A stretch of DNA of 64,000 bases from Sulfitobacter brevis (GTDB lineage: Bacteria > Pseudomonadota > Alphaproteobacteria > Rhodobacterales > Rhodobacteraceae). Shown in pieces: positions 29,431-39,477 of this stretch. The notes beneath the pieces are model-generated. The model made no database searches. It worked only from the letters and a program-made list of their open reading frames with translations, and was not told the DNA's origin. Each line of letters opens with the position of its first letter. The first letter of the stretch is position 1. The stretch covers positions 62,001 to 126,000 of the forward strand of contig NZ_FOMW01000007.1 of the NCBI RefSeq assembly GCF_900112755.1, given 5' to 3'. The position numbers and the translations under genes are program-made.

Positions 29431-30888
29431 GTGACCAAAGCCATTATGATCCAAGGGACTGGCAGCAATGTCGGCAAGTCGATGATCGTGGCGGGTTTGC
29501 TGCGGGCCTGTGCACGGCGCGGGCTGCAGGTACGGCCGTTCAAGCCGCAGAATATGTCAAATAACGCTGCTGTAACTGTAAATGGTGGTGAGATCGGCCG
29601 CGCGCAGGCACTGCAAGCCCGCGCTGCCGGGGTCGAACCACATACGGATATGAACCCGATACTGCTAAAACCACAATCCGCAACCGGCGCGCAGGTGATC
29701 GTGCAAGGACAGGTCGCGGGCCATCAGGAGGCGGCGGCTTTTGGTGCCAATAAGGCCGCCCTGATGCCGGCTGTCCTACAATCTTTCCAGCGGTTGGCAA
29801 ACGATTGCGATTTGATCATTGTCGAAGGGGCTGGCAGCCCTGCCGAGACCAATCTGCGCACTGGTGACATCGCCAATATGGGTTTTGCCCGCGCCGCTGG
29901 CGTGCCGGTAATCTTGATGGGAGATATCGACCGTGGCGGGGTGATCGCCCAGATCGTCGGCACTCAGGCGGTGCTGGAGGAAGACGACAACGCCCTGATC
30001 CGTGGTTTTGCGGTAAATAAGTTTCGCGGGGATCGCAGCTTGTTCGACAAGGGCCGCGATGACATCGCGCGCCGTACCGGTTGGCCGTCCCTCGGTGTCA
30101 TCCCGTGGTTTGACAGCGCGCACCGCCTCCCGGCCGAAGACGTCATGGACCTGCCTGCAAGGTCGCGCTCGGGCGGTTCGGGCTGTGTGATCGCTGTGCC
30201 CCGTCTGCCACGGATTGCCAATTTCGACGATCTGGATCCGCTTGCTGCCGAACCCGGGGTTGACCTGAGGATGATTATGCCGGGAACCCCCCTGCCCGCT
30301 GAGGCCGATCTGGTGCTCTTGGTGGGAAGCAAAGCGACAATTTCCGACCTTGCGGCGTTTCGCGCGGAGGGCTGGGACATTGATCTGGCGGCGCACGTCA
30401 GGCGCGGCGGTCATGTTCTCGGCATCTGCGGCGGGTACCAGATGCTCGGGCGGACGCTGTCTGATCCTGATGGGCTGGAGGGACTGACGGGCATGGTTGA
30501 GGGCTTGGGGCATCTGGAGGTCGATACGATCATGGCGCCGTTAAAGCATCTTTCGCTCAAAACCGGCACGCACCCCGCCAGCGGCACTGCGCTTGAGGGC
30601 TACGAAATTCACATCGGTGAGACAACGGGCGCTGATTGCGCGGGCGCGTGGCTGAGCTTTGACGGGCTGCGAGAGGGGGCTGCGAGCAGGAATGGCCGCG
30701 TATCCGGCTGCTATATGCATGGGATTTTTAGCTCTGACGCCTTTCGCCGTGCTTATCTGGCGGGTTTTGGTGTCGAGTCGGCGCTTTCGTTCGAGGACGG
30801 CGTCGAAGATGCTTTGAACGCGCTGGCCGACCACGTTGAGCAGTTCATGGACGTGGATTTTCTGCTGGAGCTTGCGGAGGAAATCTAA
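29431..30888 (+). CDS. cobQ: Cobyric acid synthase
   Basis: A 485-residue amidotransferase of cobalamin biosynthesis that amidates four carboxylates of adenosylcobyrinic a,c-diamide. It starts with GTG preceded by GAGGGG. The N-terminal P-loop-like synthetase domain contains GTGSNVGKS and KPQNMSNNA. The class I glutaminase domain has the nucleophile in [10 protein letters not shown] and the histidine in GCYMHGIF. I saw no cobalamin riboswitch in the 120 bp leader. No other cob gene is in the window. Confidence 0.96.
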   Translation: MTKAIMIQGTGSNVGKSMIVAGLLRACARRGLQVRPFKPQNMSNNAAVTVNGGEIGRAQALQARAAGVEPHTDMNPILLKPQSATGAQVIVQGQVAGHQEAAAFGANKAALMPAVLQSFQRLANDCDLIIVEGAGSPAETNLRTGDIANMGFARAAGVPVILMGDIDRGGVIAQIVGTQAVLEEDDNALIRGFAVNKFRGDRSLFDKGRDDIARRTGWPSLGVIPWFDSAHRLPAEDVMDLPARSRSGGSGCVIAVPRLPRIANFDDLDPLAAEPGVDLRMIMPGTPLPAEADLVLLVGSKATISDLAAFRAEGWDIDLAAHVRRGGHVLGICGGYQMLGRTLSDPDGLEGLTGMVEGLGHLEVDTIMAPLKHLSLKTGTHPASGTALEGYEIHIGETTGADCAGAWLSFDGLREGAASRNGRVSGCYMHGIFSSDAFRRAYLAGFGVESALSFEDGVEDALNALADHVEQFMDVDFLLELAEEI

Positions 30889-30969
30889 TTTCGGGCGAGA
30901 GCGAAAGACCGGGGGAGTTCCCTCCCCTGGCCCGTCCTCCGGATGTTTTTACTCGAAATGAGGTGTTCG

Positions 30970-32079
30970 CTATTCGAGCTCTTGAGCGGTCAGGGCGCGG
31001 TGGATTTCGCGCCGGACCAGCTTGCGCACATTGCGGGTTATCCGTTCGCCCAAGGCACCTTGTAGCTCGGCGCGGACGATCTCGCTCACCAGATCACGCA
31101 GCATTTCTTCGTCGATGATCTGGTCGTCGGCAGAGAGGCCCATGCGATCTTCGTTGTCCGGAGGGCTTGCAGATTGGGTCGCCGGTTCGGCAGTGGAAGC
31201 TGCTGGCGCTGCGGCCACATCCTCCGTGACATCGGGTTGATCCAGCCATGCGCCGGTGGCGTCACGCTCCATATCGTCTTCCCACGCCATCGCGGCGTCT
31301 TCGGTGCCGGAGTAGTCATCCGCACCGAGCGCGTCAGGCTCCCAACGGTCAGGGATATTGCCGATAGCGGTTTCCAACGCAGCTATTTTCGCGCTGAGCG
31401 GCGAACTTGCTTGTGGTGCAGTGGCCGACGTCACCTGCTCGGCGCCCCGATCTTGGGGCTGATCAAGATCATCTAGCTCGTCGGCATCATCCCATCCGGC
31501 GCGGGCATCCAGGCCCCGTGTCGGGGTTTCTTGGGGTGTATTATCGTCGTTCGCTTCGTCGTCGAAATTAAACGGATCGAAGGAGCCGCCATCATTGTCG
31601 GCAGGCGCTGAGTGATCATCCTGCGCGTCGTCTTCGGCAAAATCATAAGGGTCGGCGGAGTAATCCTGCGACGGATCAATCCCGCGTTTTGCTTCTGGCC
31701 GGTGTTTGTCGCGCAGGCTGGTAAACGCCTTCTCCATCGGTGGCGGAGCGGATGGCTCCACCGCGTCGGAAGGGGTAAGGCGCAAAGAGGCGGTATCTGG
31801 AGTACGAGAGGCCGCAGTGCTGTCGTCGCGGGCAGCGCTCGCGCGGGCGTTCTCTACAGGGCCAGCTTTCGACGCCAGAATATTTTCGGGCTTGGGCGGC
31901 GCGGGCGCAGGGGCGGCAGAAGATGGCGCTTCTGCCACGCGCAGCGCCGGTGTCAAAACCAACCGATCGCTTTGCGGCGCGGGCTTTTGCGTCTGCATAG
32001 GACGCTTGTCTTCGGACACCAATCGGCGAATCGAAGACAGGACATCTTCTACCTCGGCATTTGAGACGGGGTTTGACAT
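30970..32079 (-). CDS. PopZ/DUF2497-like acidic protein
   Basis: A 369-residue protein in three parts. The N-terminal helix AEVEDVLSSIRRLVSEDKRP (about 7-26) matches the pattern of the PopZ N terminus (EEILASIRRIISED). The middle (about 27-310) is rich in Asp, Glu, Pro and Ala and looks disordered. The C-terminal helices (about 318-366) begin DQIIDEEMLRDLVSEIV and include NVRKLVRREIHRAL. PopZ scaffolds the cell pole and anchors ParB-parS in Caulobacter. Upstream genes pcm and tolC match the popZ neighbourhood I recall in other alphaproteobacteria. Orthology is inferred. Confidence 0.7.
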   Translation of the reverse strand: MSNPVSNAEVEDVLSSIRRLVSEDKRPMQTQKPAPQSDRLVLTPALRVAEAPSSAAPAPAPPKPENILASKAGPVENARASAARDDSTAASRTPDTASLRLTPSDAVEPSAPPPMEKAFTSLRDKHRPEAKRGIDPSQDYSADPYDFAEDDAQDDHSAPADNDGGSFDPFNFDDEANDDNTPQETPTRGLDARAGWDDADELDDLDQPQDRGAEQVTSATAPQASSPLSAKIAALETAIGNIPDRWEPDALGADDYSGTEDAAMAWEDDMERDATGAWLDQPDVTEDVAAAPAASTAEPATQSASPPDNEDRMGLSADDQIIDEEMLRDLVSEIVRAELQGALGERITRNVRKLVRREIHRALTAQELE

Positions 32080-32108
32080 GTTATAATACCACTCTTTCCT
32101 CAGGCCCA

Positions 32109-32137
32109 AGTATAGCGTTTCGGAAAGATTCTCACAA
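32109..32137 (-). promoter_or_regulatory. Sigma-70-type promoter of the PopZ-like gene
   Basis: On the minus strand TTGTGA (32137-32132) and TATACT (32114-32109) are separated by exactly 17 bases. The predicted transcript would start about 22 bases before the ATG at 32079. Confidence 0.6.
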
Positions 32138-32154
32138 TGCCCCCGTGAAAATTG

Positions 32155-33570
32155 TCAGTCCTTTTGCAAAGCCCGCAATACACGGTCCAGTTGCTGCCCC
32201 TGTTTCGACAGCACTGCCGGGCTGTCTTTGACCAGATTGTAATAGGCAGCAGGATCATAAAGTTGCACGGGCAACTTGAGGTCCTTTGCGGTCAGCTGGC
32301 CTGTCGAGGCCAGCACCGCATAGGCCGCGACATAGAGGTTGGCGCGTGCCGACACGCGGGCAGATTCGGCATCAAGCAAGGATTGCTCTGCGTCCAGCAC
32401 ATCAAGCGTTGTACGGGCACCAAGGGTAGCCTCTTCGCGCACGCCACTAAAGGCAACACGGGCAGCACGGATCTGGCGGTCGCTGGCTTCCAGCACCGCG
32501 CGGGCGGAGGCGAGATTGGCATAGGCGTTGCCGACCTCTTGCTGGATGTTCTTGCTGACCACATGCAGGTTGGCGCGCTGCGCATCCCGCTGGGCCATGC
32601 CTTTGCGCACTCCAGAGGAAAGAGAGCCACCGCCATAGAGGGTCTGCCCAACCGAGACACCGACGCTGCCGGTATGTGAATAGGCTTGTGAATTAAACGT
32701 ATCGGTAAGCCCGTAGCTGCCGTTCACCGAGACCGTCGGGTACATCGCCGCTTCGCCTGCTTTGACCAGCAGGTCCGCCGCAGCGACCTGCCGCTGCGCG
32801 GCCAAAATCGCCGGATGTTGCCGCACTGCCAACGCCTTGGCGGTATCGAGGCTATTTGAAATGCTGGGCAATTGTGGTGGCTGGCTCAAGCTGGAAGGTT
32901 TGCGGCCCACCGCGTTGCGATACTCCTCAACAGCCCGTAATAGATCCCCTTCGGCCCCTGCGAGACCGCTGCGGGCCTGAGCAAGTTGCGCCTCGGCCAG
33001 CGCCACGTCAGTGCGTGTGACTTCACCGACTTCGAAACGGTCGCGCGCGGCGCGCAATTCCTGGGTGAGCAGGCGCACGTTGTTTTTGCGCAGTGCGACA
33101 AATTCCGACGCTTGCAACACGCCCATATAGGAGGCGACAGCGCGCAACAGGATGTTCTGCTCTACCGCGATCAGATTGTTGCGAGTGGCCAGCACTGTCT
33201 CTTTGGTCGCTTCAATCCGGTATTGGCTGGCGCCAAAATCCCAGACCAGCAGTTGCGCGGTGAGCGCGATGGACGCAGACAGCCGGTCCGCCCCAATCCC
33301 GGATATGCCACTGGCTGTTCCTGTGGTGCCGAAGGATTTGGTGATATCGCCAGACCAAGCAATTACTGGCTTGAGCGCAGCGCCCGCAGCAGCGACATCT
33401 TCATCGGCGGCACGCAATAGGGCGCGGTTCTGATCTAAAAGGCCCGATGTATTGTAGGCGCTCACCAAGGCATCGGCGAAAGTCTCTGCCTGTGCCTGCG
33501 GCGGGGCCGCCAGCCAGACTGTCATCGCAACAGCCGCCAGTCGTGATCCAGAGTTGAAGAGCCTGTTCAT
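32155..33570 (-). CDS. tolC: TolC-family outer membrane channel protein
   Basis: A 471-residue protein with a Sec signal peptide (about 1-29, ending AQA before ETFADA). Two duplicated outer-membrane efflux domains follow, each with long alpha-barrel helices (for example LRAARDRFEVGEVTRTDVAL). It forms the outer-membrane exit for type I secretion or RND efflux; no inner-membrane partner is adjacent. It may serve the large repeat protein at the window start, but this is only speculation. Confidence 0.94.
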   Translation of the reverse strand: MNRLFNSGSRLAAVAMTVWLAAPPQAQAETFADALVSAYNTSGLLDQNRALLRAADEDVAAAGAALKPVIAWSGDITKSFGTTGTASGISGIGADRLSASIALTAQLLVWDFGASQYRIEATKETVLATRNNLIAVEQNILLRAVASYMGVLQASEFVALRKNNVRLLTQELRAARDRFEVGEVTRTDVALAEAQLAQARSGLAGAEGDLLRAVEEYRNAVGRKPSSLSQPPQLPSISNSLDTAKALAVRQHPAILAAQRQVAAADLLVKAGEAAMYPTVSVNGSYGLTDTFNSQAYSHTGSVGVSVGQTLYGGGSLSSGVRKGMAQRDAQRANLHVVSKNIQQEVGNAYANLASARAVLEASDRQIRAARVAFSGVREEATLGARTTLDVLDAEQSLLDAESARVSARANLYVAAYAVLASTGQLTAKDLKLPVQLYDPAAYYNLVKDSPAVLSKQGQQLDRVLRALQKD

Positions 33571-33629
33571 TGTCGCACATCCTCGTGTCCGCCGGTTCTC
33601 GAGAGCGCGATCGACACGCTAGAGCCGAC

Positions 33630-34283
33630 TTATAGTTGAAATTCTACCTGCTGCGCGAACCCGGGCAAGATCGGGGCACTGGCATTGAAAGCCATGCGCC
33701 AGCTGATCTTTTCGCCACGCTTATGGCCGATCCGTACTTCACCAAGCGCGCCTTGCATGAACAGCGCAGCAACGCGGCCGCCGTCCTTGAGTTGCGCCAA
33801 TAAGGGGGCCGGAATCTCGGCCACACCGCCTTGCAGGATAATTACGTCATAAGGGCCGTGTTTGGCCGCACCCTCGGTCAACGCACCTTGATGCACAAAA
33901 GCATTGTCGGCCCCGTTTGCCACCAGCGCCTCCTGCGCCTCGACGGCGGTGGATTCGTCATCTTCCACAGCGACCACGGCCTCGGCCATATGGGCGATCA
34001 CAGCGGTCGAGTAACCCATGCCACAACCGATATCGAGCACCAGTTCCTTGTTGGAAATCGCCAGCGCATCGAGCATTTTTGCCAATGTCCGTGGTTCCAA
34101 CACGACGCGCCCGCCACCCAGATCGATGTTTTCACCCATATAAGCCGCCTCACGCTGGGCAGCAGGCACAAAGTCTTCGCGGGGCACGCTGAGCATCGCA
34201 TCGATAATCGGAAATTTGGTCACATCCGACGGGCGAACCTGCGTATCAACCATCATAATGCGGCGGGAAGTAAAATCGGTCAT
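33630..34283 (-). CDS. pcm: Protein-L-isoaspartate O-methyltransferase family protein
   Basis: A 217-residue SAM-dependent methyltransferase. LVLDIGCGMGYSTAVIA is motif I, and VEDDESTA is the acidic motif II. The N terminus (MMVDTQVRPSDVTKFPIIDAM) is typical of the alphaproteobacterial members upstream of tolC. It repairs isoaspartyl residues or methylates another protein. It lies 59 bp before tolC on the same strand, so probably in one transcript. Confidence 0.92.
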   Translation of the reverse strand: MTDFTSRRIMMVDTQVRPSDVTKFPIIDAMLSVPREDFVPAAQREAAYMGENIDLGGGRVVLEPRTLAKMLDALAISNKELVLDIGCGMGYSTAVIAHMAEAVVAVEDDESTAVEAQEALVANGADNAFVHQGALTEGAAKHGPYDVIILQGGVAEIPAPLLAQLKDGGRVAALFMQGALGEVRIGHKRGEKISWRMAFNASAPILPGFAQQVEFQL

Positions 34284-34427
34284 CAGCTAAACTCATCCGT
34301 TCAGATACTGTTATCGGGAGATGTGACACATTGTTGTCCGCTCAGCAACGGCTTGCAATGCATTTCACATCCCGCAGGGGCTTGCAGGTGACAGGGGGAT
34401 CGTTTAGCAGTGCGCACAATTAAGGCT

Positions 34428-34501
34428 GGCGAGTTGGCGGAGTGGTTACGCGCCGGATTGCAAATCCGTGTATGGGGGTTCGATTCCCCCACTCGCCTCC
34501 A
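34428..34501 (+). tRNA. tRNA-Cys (anticodon GCA)
   Basis: Acceptor stem GGCGAGT/ACTCGCC, anticodon loop TTGCAAA with GCA, T-arm GGGGGTTCGATTCCCCC, discriminator T, and encoded CCA (34499-34501). Confidence 0.96.
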
Positions 34502-34727
34502 CCTATCCCCTTGCCTTGAAGACAGTTCCAAATCGCAGTTTTGACCGCTGTTTAACTTTCTCCATCGACTGACGAGCATATCTGTCTTCGACAGAAATCT
34601 GCTGCTGGCTTGTTTGTTTGCCACGCCCCTCCTAGGTGTTCCCCCAAACCATTTACCATGTGGCGCCAGAATTGCGGTTGAAGCACAGCGGTGTCGGCCT
34701 GAAATTTAGCTAAAAGCGAGCGTATTG

Positions 34728-35741
34728 ATGCAAAAAGTTCTCGTGACCGGAACAGCGGGCTTTATCGGATTTCACCTTGCAAAACTGTTGCTGGCCGAAG
34801 GGTTTCAGGTGCACGGCTTTGACGGGATGAGCGATTACTACGATGTTGCGCTGAAAAAGCGCCGCCACGCGATGCTGCTGCAAAACCCGAACTTCGCCGC
34901 GACCGAGGCGCTGCTTGAGGAGGATGGCGCGGTAGACAGGGTTGCCGATGCCTTTCAGCCTGACATTATCGTGCACCTCGCGGCGCAGGCTGGCGTGCGC
35001 TACAGTCTTGAAAATCCACGCGCTTATATCGACGCCAACGTCGTCGGCACCTTCAATGTCATGGAGGCGGCGCGGCGTTTGGAGGTAAAGCACCTGCTAA
35101 TGGCCTCGACCTCTTCGGTTTACGGCGCCAACGAAGAGATGCCCTTCGTCGAGACAGAAAAAGCCGACACTCCGCTGACGATCTATGCCGCCACAAAAAA
35201 GGCGACCGAGGCGATGGGCCATTCCTACGCCCATCTGTGGAACCTGCCAACGACGATGTTCCGGTTTTTCACGGTCTATGGCACATGGGGGCGGCCCGAT
35301 TTGGCGCTTTATAAGTTCGTGGATGCGATACTCGATGACCGCCCGATCGACATCTACAACCATGGCGATATGTACCGCGATTTTACCTATGTTGACGATC
35401 TGGTGAAGGCGATCCGCCTGCTGATCGACACACCGCCCGTGCGCCCTGCCAGCCGTGAAGACGTGCCCGAATGGGACAGCCTGTCGCCCGTCGCCCCCTA
35501 CCGCGTGGTCAATATCGGCAACTCCGACAAGGTTCGCTTGCTGGATTTTATCGACGCCATTGAAGAAAGCCTCGGGAAAAAGGCGATCCGGAACTATATG
35601 GATATGCAGAAGGGCGATGTTCCGGCCACATGGGCCAATGCCGAGTTGCTGCAGAATCTGACTGGCTATCGCCCGCAAACCGATTTCAAAGATGGTATCG
35701 CCCGTTTTGTCGCGTGGTTCCGGGACTATTACGGGAAGTAA
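34728..35741 (+). CDS. NAD-dependent epimerase (UDP-glucuronate 4-epimerase-like)
   Basis: A 337-residue extended [17 protein letters not shown] is the NAD-binding loop, and STSSVYG and YAATKK supply the catalytic Ser and YxxxK. The sequence resembles CapI/LspL enzymes that convert UDP-GlcA to UDP-GalA. The ATG at 34728 is preferred to the TTG at 34725. It is followed five bases later by a UDP-sugar dehydrogenase, so the two form a small sugar-nucleotide operon. Confidence 0.9.
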   Translation: MQKVLVTGTAGFIGFHLAKLLLAEGFQVHGFDGMSDYYDVALKKRRHAMLLQNPNFAATEALLEEDGAVDRVADAFQPDIIVHLAAQAGVRYSLENPRAYIDANVVGTFNVMEAARRLEVKHLLMASTSSVYGANEEMPFVETEKADTPLTIYAATKKATEAMGHSYAHLWNLPTTMFRFFTVYGTWGRPDLALYKFVDAILDDRPIDIYNHGDMYRDFTYVDDLVKAIRLLIDTPPVRPASREDVPEWDSLSPVAPYRVVNIGNSDKVRLLDFIDAIEESLGKKAIRNYMDMQKGDVPATWANAELLQNLTGYRPQTDFKDGIARFVAWFRDYYGK

Positions 35742-35745
35742 GAGC

Positions 35746-37020
35746 GTGGGTACACAAGATCAGAAAATCGCGATCATCGGGTTGGGATATGTCGGCCTGC
35801 CACTGGCGCTGGAGTTTGGCAAGCGCCGCCAGACTGTGGGGTTTGATATCAACCATACCCGTATCGCGGAGCTCGTATCCGGCCACGACCGCACCCGCGA
35901 AACCACGCGCGACGAGCTTACCGCAGCCCAGCACCTGAGCTTTACCGCCGATATCGCGGATATTGCGGCCTGTACGATCTACATCGTCACCGTGCCGACG
36001 CCGATTGATGCGCACAAACGCCCTGACCTCACCCCCTTGCTCCGCGCCTCCGAGACTGTTGGCAGCGTGCTTAAAAAGGGCGATATCGTTATCTATGAAA
36101 GCACGGTCTACCCCGGTGCCACCGAAGAAGACTGCGTGCCGGTGTTGGAGCGTGTCTCCGGTCTCACGTTCAATCACGATTTCTTTTGCGGCTACAGCCC
36201 CGAGCGGATCAATCCCGGCGATAAAGACCATCGCCTGCCCAATATCCTCAAGGTCACCGCAGGCTCGACGCCCGAAGTGGCCGCGCAGGTGGATGCGCTT
36301 TACGGCGAGATCATCACCGCAGGCACCTACCGCGCACAGAGCATCAAGGTCGCTGAGGCGGCGAAAGTTATCGAGAATACGCAACGCGATCTTAACATTG
36401 CTCTCGTAAACGAACTTGCGATTATCTTTAACAAGATGGGGATTGATACGCAGACCGTGCTCGAAGCGGCGGGGACCAAATGGAATTTTCTGCCCTTCCG
36501 CCCCGGTCTTGTCGGAGGGCACTGTATTGGCGTCGATCCTTATTATCTGACCCACAAGGCCGAGGCATTGGGATATCAGCCGCAGGTTATTCTTGCGGGG
36601 CGGCGGATCAATGATGGCATGGGCGCCTATGTGGCGGGCCAAATGATCAAGGCGATGCTGAAAAAACGTATTCAGGTGCAAGGCGCGCGGGTTCTGGTGC
36701 TGGGCCTTGCGTTTAAAGAGAACTGTCCGGATTTGCGCAACACGCGGGTGATAGATGTGGTGCATGAGTTGCAGGAATACGGCGTTCAGGTAGATTTGCA
36801 CGATCCATGGGTAGATGCGGAGGAAGCGCAAGCGGAATACGGCATCGATTTGGTCAAAGCACCGGAGGCAAATACCTACGAAGGGGTAGTCCTCGCCGTA
36901 GCACATAGCCAGTTTCGCGACGCCGGTTTCGATGCTTTGTGCAGCTATGCCACGGCTGACTCAGTGTTCTTTGACCTGAAGTCAGTGTTCCCGACTGAAA
37001 TATCCACGCTACGCCTGTAA
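35746..37020 (+). CDS. Nucleotide sugar dehydrogenase (TviB/WbpA-like)
   Basis: A 424-residue UDP-sugar 6-dehydrogenase with a GTG start at 35746 preceded by [25 protein letters not shown] is the Rossmann fingerprint, catalytic Cys260 is in [12 protein letters not shown], and [10 protein letters not shown] is in the C-terminal UDP-binding domain. The close match to the TviB type suggests UDP-GlcNAc, not UDP-Glc, as substrate. It should supply uronic acids for surface polysaccharide. Confidence 0.92.
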   Translation: MGTQDQKIAIIGLGYVGLPLALEFGKRRQTVGFDINHTRIAELVSGHDRTRETTRDELTAAQHLSFTADIADIAACTIYIVTVPTPIDAHKRPDLTPLLRASETVGSVLKKGDIVIYESTVYPGATEEDCVPVLERVSGLTFNHDFFCGYSPERINPGDKDHRLPNILKVTAGSTPEVAAQVDALYGEIITAGTYRAQSIKVAEAAKVIENTQRDLNIALVNELAIIFNKMGIDTQTVLEAAGTKWNFLPFRPGLVGGHCIGVDPYYLTHKAEALGYQPQVILAGRRINDGMGAYVAGQMIKAMLKKRIQVQGARVLVLGLAFKENCPDLRNTRVIDVVHELQEYGVQVDLHDPWVDAEEAQAEYGIDLVKAPEANTYEGVVLAVAHSQFRDAGFDALCSYATADSVFFDLKSVFPTEISTLRL

Positions 37021-37130
37021 GTACGTGGGCAAGCGCCGATGTCGGGCCTTTTAGTGACAGACCGCTTTGCCACGAATACGGGTTGTTCGAGACATATAGT
37101 GTACTGCTATCAAGCCGTTGCACAGGGTGT

Positions 37131-39377
37131 TTAAACCTGATGCTGGCTGCGGACATATTCCATTACAGCACTGCGCACTGACATTTCGCCCGCATCGCGT
37201 GCCTCGTTTATCACCTTGCGAACATCTTCAAGGTTGCAGCGCCGCAAAAGGCTTTTCACCGGCCCGATAGAGGCCGGGCGCATCGACAGCGTCCGCAGTC
37301 CGATCGCGGCAAAACACAGTGCTTCGACTGGGCGGCCCGCATCCTCACCACAAAACGAGACCGGCGTATCTGTCTCTTCGCAGCGTTTCACAATGCCTTC
37401 GAGGAAGGTCAGGAAACTGACGTTCAGGGTGTCATAGCGCCGCCGAACCCGCTCGTTCTCGCGGTCAGCCGCAAAGAAAAACTGCTTAAGGTCATTGCCG
37501 CCGATCGACAGAAACTCGACTTCCTCAAAGAACTTTTGCGGTGCGAAGGCAAGGCTAGGGGTTTCCAGCATCGCTCCGATTTCGAGCTTCTCGGGCAATG
37601 GGTGGCCCAATATCCGCTCCCGCTCCATCGCCTTGTCCACCTCCGCACGCGCGGCGCGGAATTCCTCGAACTGCGCAACAAAGGGGAACATTACGGTCAG
37701 CGAACGGCCATTTGCGGCACGGATCAACGCCTGAAGCTGCATGCGCATAACGCCGGGTTTGTCCAATCCTACGCGGATCGCACGCCAGCCCAGGGCCGGA
37801 TTGGGCTCGTCGTTGGGCTTCATGTAAGGCAGCACTTTGTCAGACCCGATGTCCAGCGTGCGAAACACCACCCGCTTGCCATGTGCTGCATCCAACACCC
37901 GCGCATAGAGCGCTGAAAGCTCGGACCGTTTTGGCATCTGGTTGCGCACCAGAAACTGCAACTCGGTGCGGAACAGGCCCACACCATCAGCACCCGATCC
38001 ATCCAGCGAAGGCAGATCCGCCATCAGCCCCGCATTCATTTGCAAGCTGACAACAGAGCCGCATCTCGCCTGGGCGGGCAGATCCCGGATCGACGTATAG
38101 CGTTCTTGCGCAGCAGCTTGCATCGCGATCTTATCGCGAAATGCGGTGGCCACCATGTCGTCGGGGCGCAGGTGAACAATGCCCTGTTCACCGTCCACCA
38201 TAATGTGATCGCCGTTTAGCGCATCAGTGGTAATCTGCCCTGCATGTACCACCAGCGGGATCGCCAGCGCCCGCGCCACGATGGCTGCATGGCTCCCGAC
38301 GGAGCCGCCCTCCAGTACAATACCCTTCAGCTTGCGCCCGTAGTCCAACAGTTCAGCGGGCCCGATATTGCGCGCTACCAGGATTGGATCAATCGGCATT
38401 TCCGCGCCAGTATCGTTACCCTGCCCCGTAAGTGTTCGCAGCAACCGGTTCGACAAATCGTCCAGATCGCTGAGCCGTTCGCGCAGATAGGCATCGCTCA
38501 CCTGCCCCATACGCGACCGCGCCACCGACTGTTCCTTTTCAACAGCTGCCTCCGCGCTCAACCCGCTGGCGATGCTGTCCTGCATCCGCCGCATCCAGCC
38601 CTTGGAGTTGGCGAACATGCGGTAGGCCTCGATAACCTGCTCTTGGTCCTTGTGGCCCGCTGACATTGACAACATCTGGTCAACGCTGACGCGCAAAAGC
38701 CCAACAGCAGTCTCAAGTCGCACCGCTTCGCGGACCGGATCATCCGCAATCGGGTTTGATACAACAACACGCGGCTCGTGCAGCCAAACATGGCCCTCTG
38801 CTACGCCTTCCTGACCAACGGTCCCGCGCAACAGCACAGGCTGCGAATGCCGCGCCGCCAGTGCAGCCCCCTCGCCGACAAAGGCCCCCAACTCGGTCAT
38901 TTCAGCCAATACCATGGCGACAACTTCCAAAGCGTAAACTTCATCCGCAGAAAATTCGCGTGCGGTTTTCGACTGCACGACCAAAACGCCAAGGGTTTCG
39001 CCCAAACGTTGCACCGGCACGCCTAAAAAGCTGGAGAAAATCTCCTCGCCGGTCTCTGGCATATAGCGAAAACCGGGCGCCTGCGGAGCATTTGGCGTAT
39101 TGATGACGCGCTTGCGCCGCGCCACGCGCCCTACCAGACCCTCGCCCATTTTCATGCGCGTCTGGTGCACCGCGTCCGCGTTCAACCCTTCTGTCGCACA
39201 AAGCTCAAGCGTGTCTTCGTCGCGAAACAGATAGATCGAGCAGACCTCACAGCCCATAGAGGTCGCGATCAGATGGGTGATCTTGTCGAGCCGCTCCTGA
39301 CCTGCGTCATCGCTGGCCATCGCGTCGCGCAACCGCCCCAAAAGCTTGCGGCTTTCCGTCTCGAAACGCTCTGCCAT
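37131..39377 (-). CDS. ptsP: Phosphoenolpyruvate-protein phosphotransferase, nitrogen PTS (EI-Ntr)
   Basis: A 748-residue protein with an N-terminal GAF domain (about 15-160), then the PTS enzyme I domains. The phosphorylated His363 is in GSVGSHAAIVARA, and the PEP-binding barrel has GVGLFRTELQFL and SIGGNDLKQF, with Cys in SFCGEDAG. It starts the PtsP-NPr-EIIA-Ntr chain that links nitrogen status to potassium and carbon control. The partner genes are not in the window. Confidence 0.96.
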   Translation of the reverse strand: MAERFETESRKLLGRLRDAMASDDAGQERLDKITHLIATSMGCEVCSIYLFRDEDTLELCATEGLNADAVHQTRMKMGEGLVGRVARRKRVINTPNAPQAPGFRYMPETGEEIFSSFLGVPVQRLGETLGVLVVQSKTAREFSADEVYALEVVAMVLAEMTELGAFVGEGAALAARHSQPVLLRGTVGQEGVAEGHVWLHEPRVVVSNPIADDPVREAVRLETAVGLLRVSVDQMLSMSAGHKDQEQVIEAYRMFANSKGWMRRMQDSIASGLSAEAAVEKEQSVARSRMGQVSDAYLRERLSDLDDLSNRLLRTLTGQGNDTGAEMPIDPILVARNIGPAELLDYGRKLKGIVLEGGSVGSHAAIVARALAIPLVVHAGQITTDALNGDHIMVDGEQGIVHLRPDDMVATAFRDKIAMQAAAQERYTSIRDLPAQARCGSVVSLQMNAGLMADLPSLDGSGADGVGLFRTELQFLVRNQMPKRSELSALYARVLDAAHGKRVVFRTLDIGSDKVLPYMKPNDEPNPALGWRAIRVGLDKPGVMRMQLQALIRAANGRSLTVMFPFVAQFEEFRAARAEVDKAMERERILGHPLPEKLEIGAMLETPSLAFAPQKFFEEVEFLSIGGNDLKQFFFAADRENERVRRRYDTLNVSFLTFLEGIVKRCEETDTPVSFCGEDAGRPVEALCFAAIGLRTLSMRPASIGPVKSLLRRCNLEDVRKVINEARDAGEMSVRSAVMEYVRSQHQV

Positions 39378-39477
39378 ATCGCTGCGGCCCCCCAGATAAC
39401 GATCCCTTGAAGCTTAGACCAGACGCGGCCTTCGAGCGATACGGGAATCGACGAAACAGGCCTCGGGAGCCAAAGGT

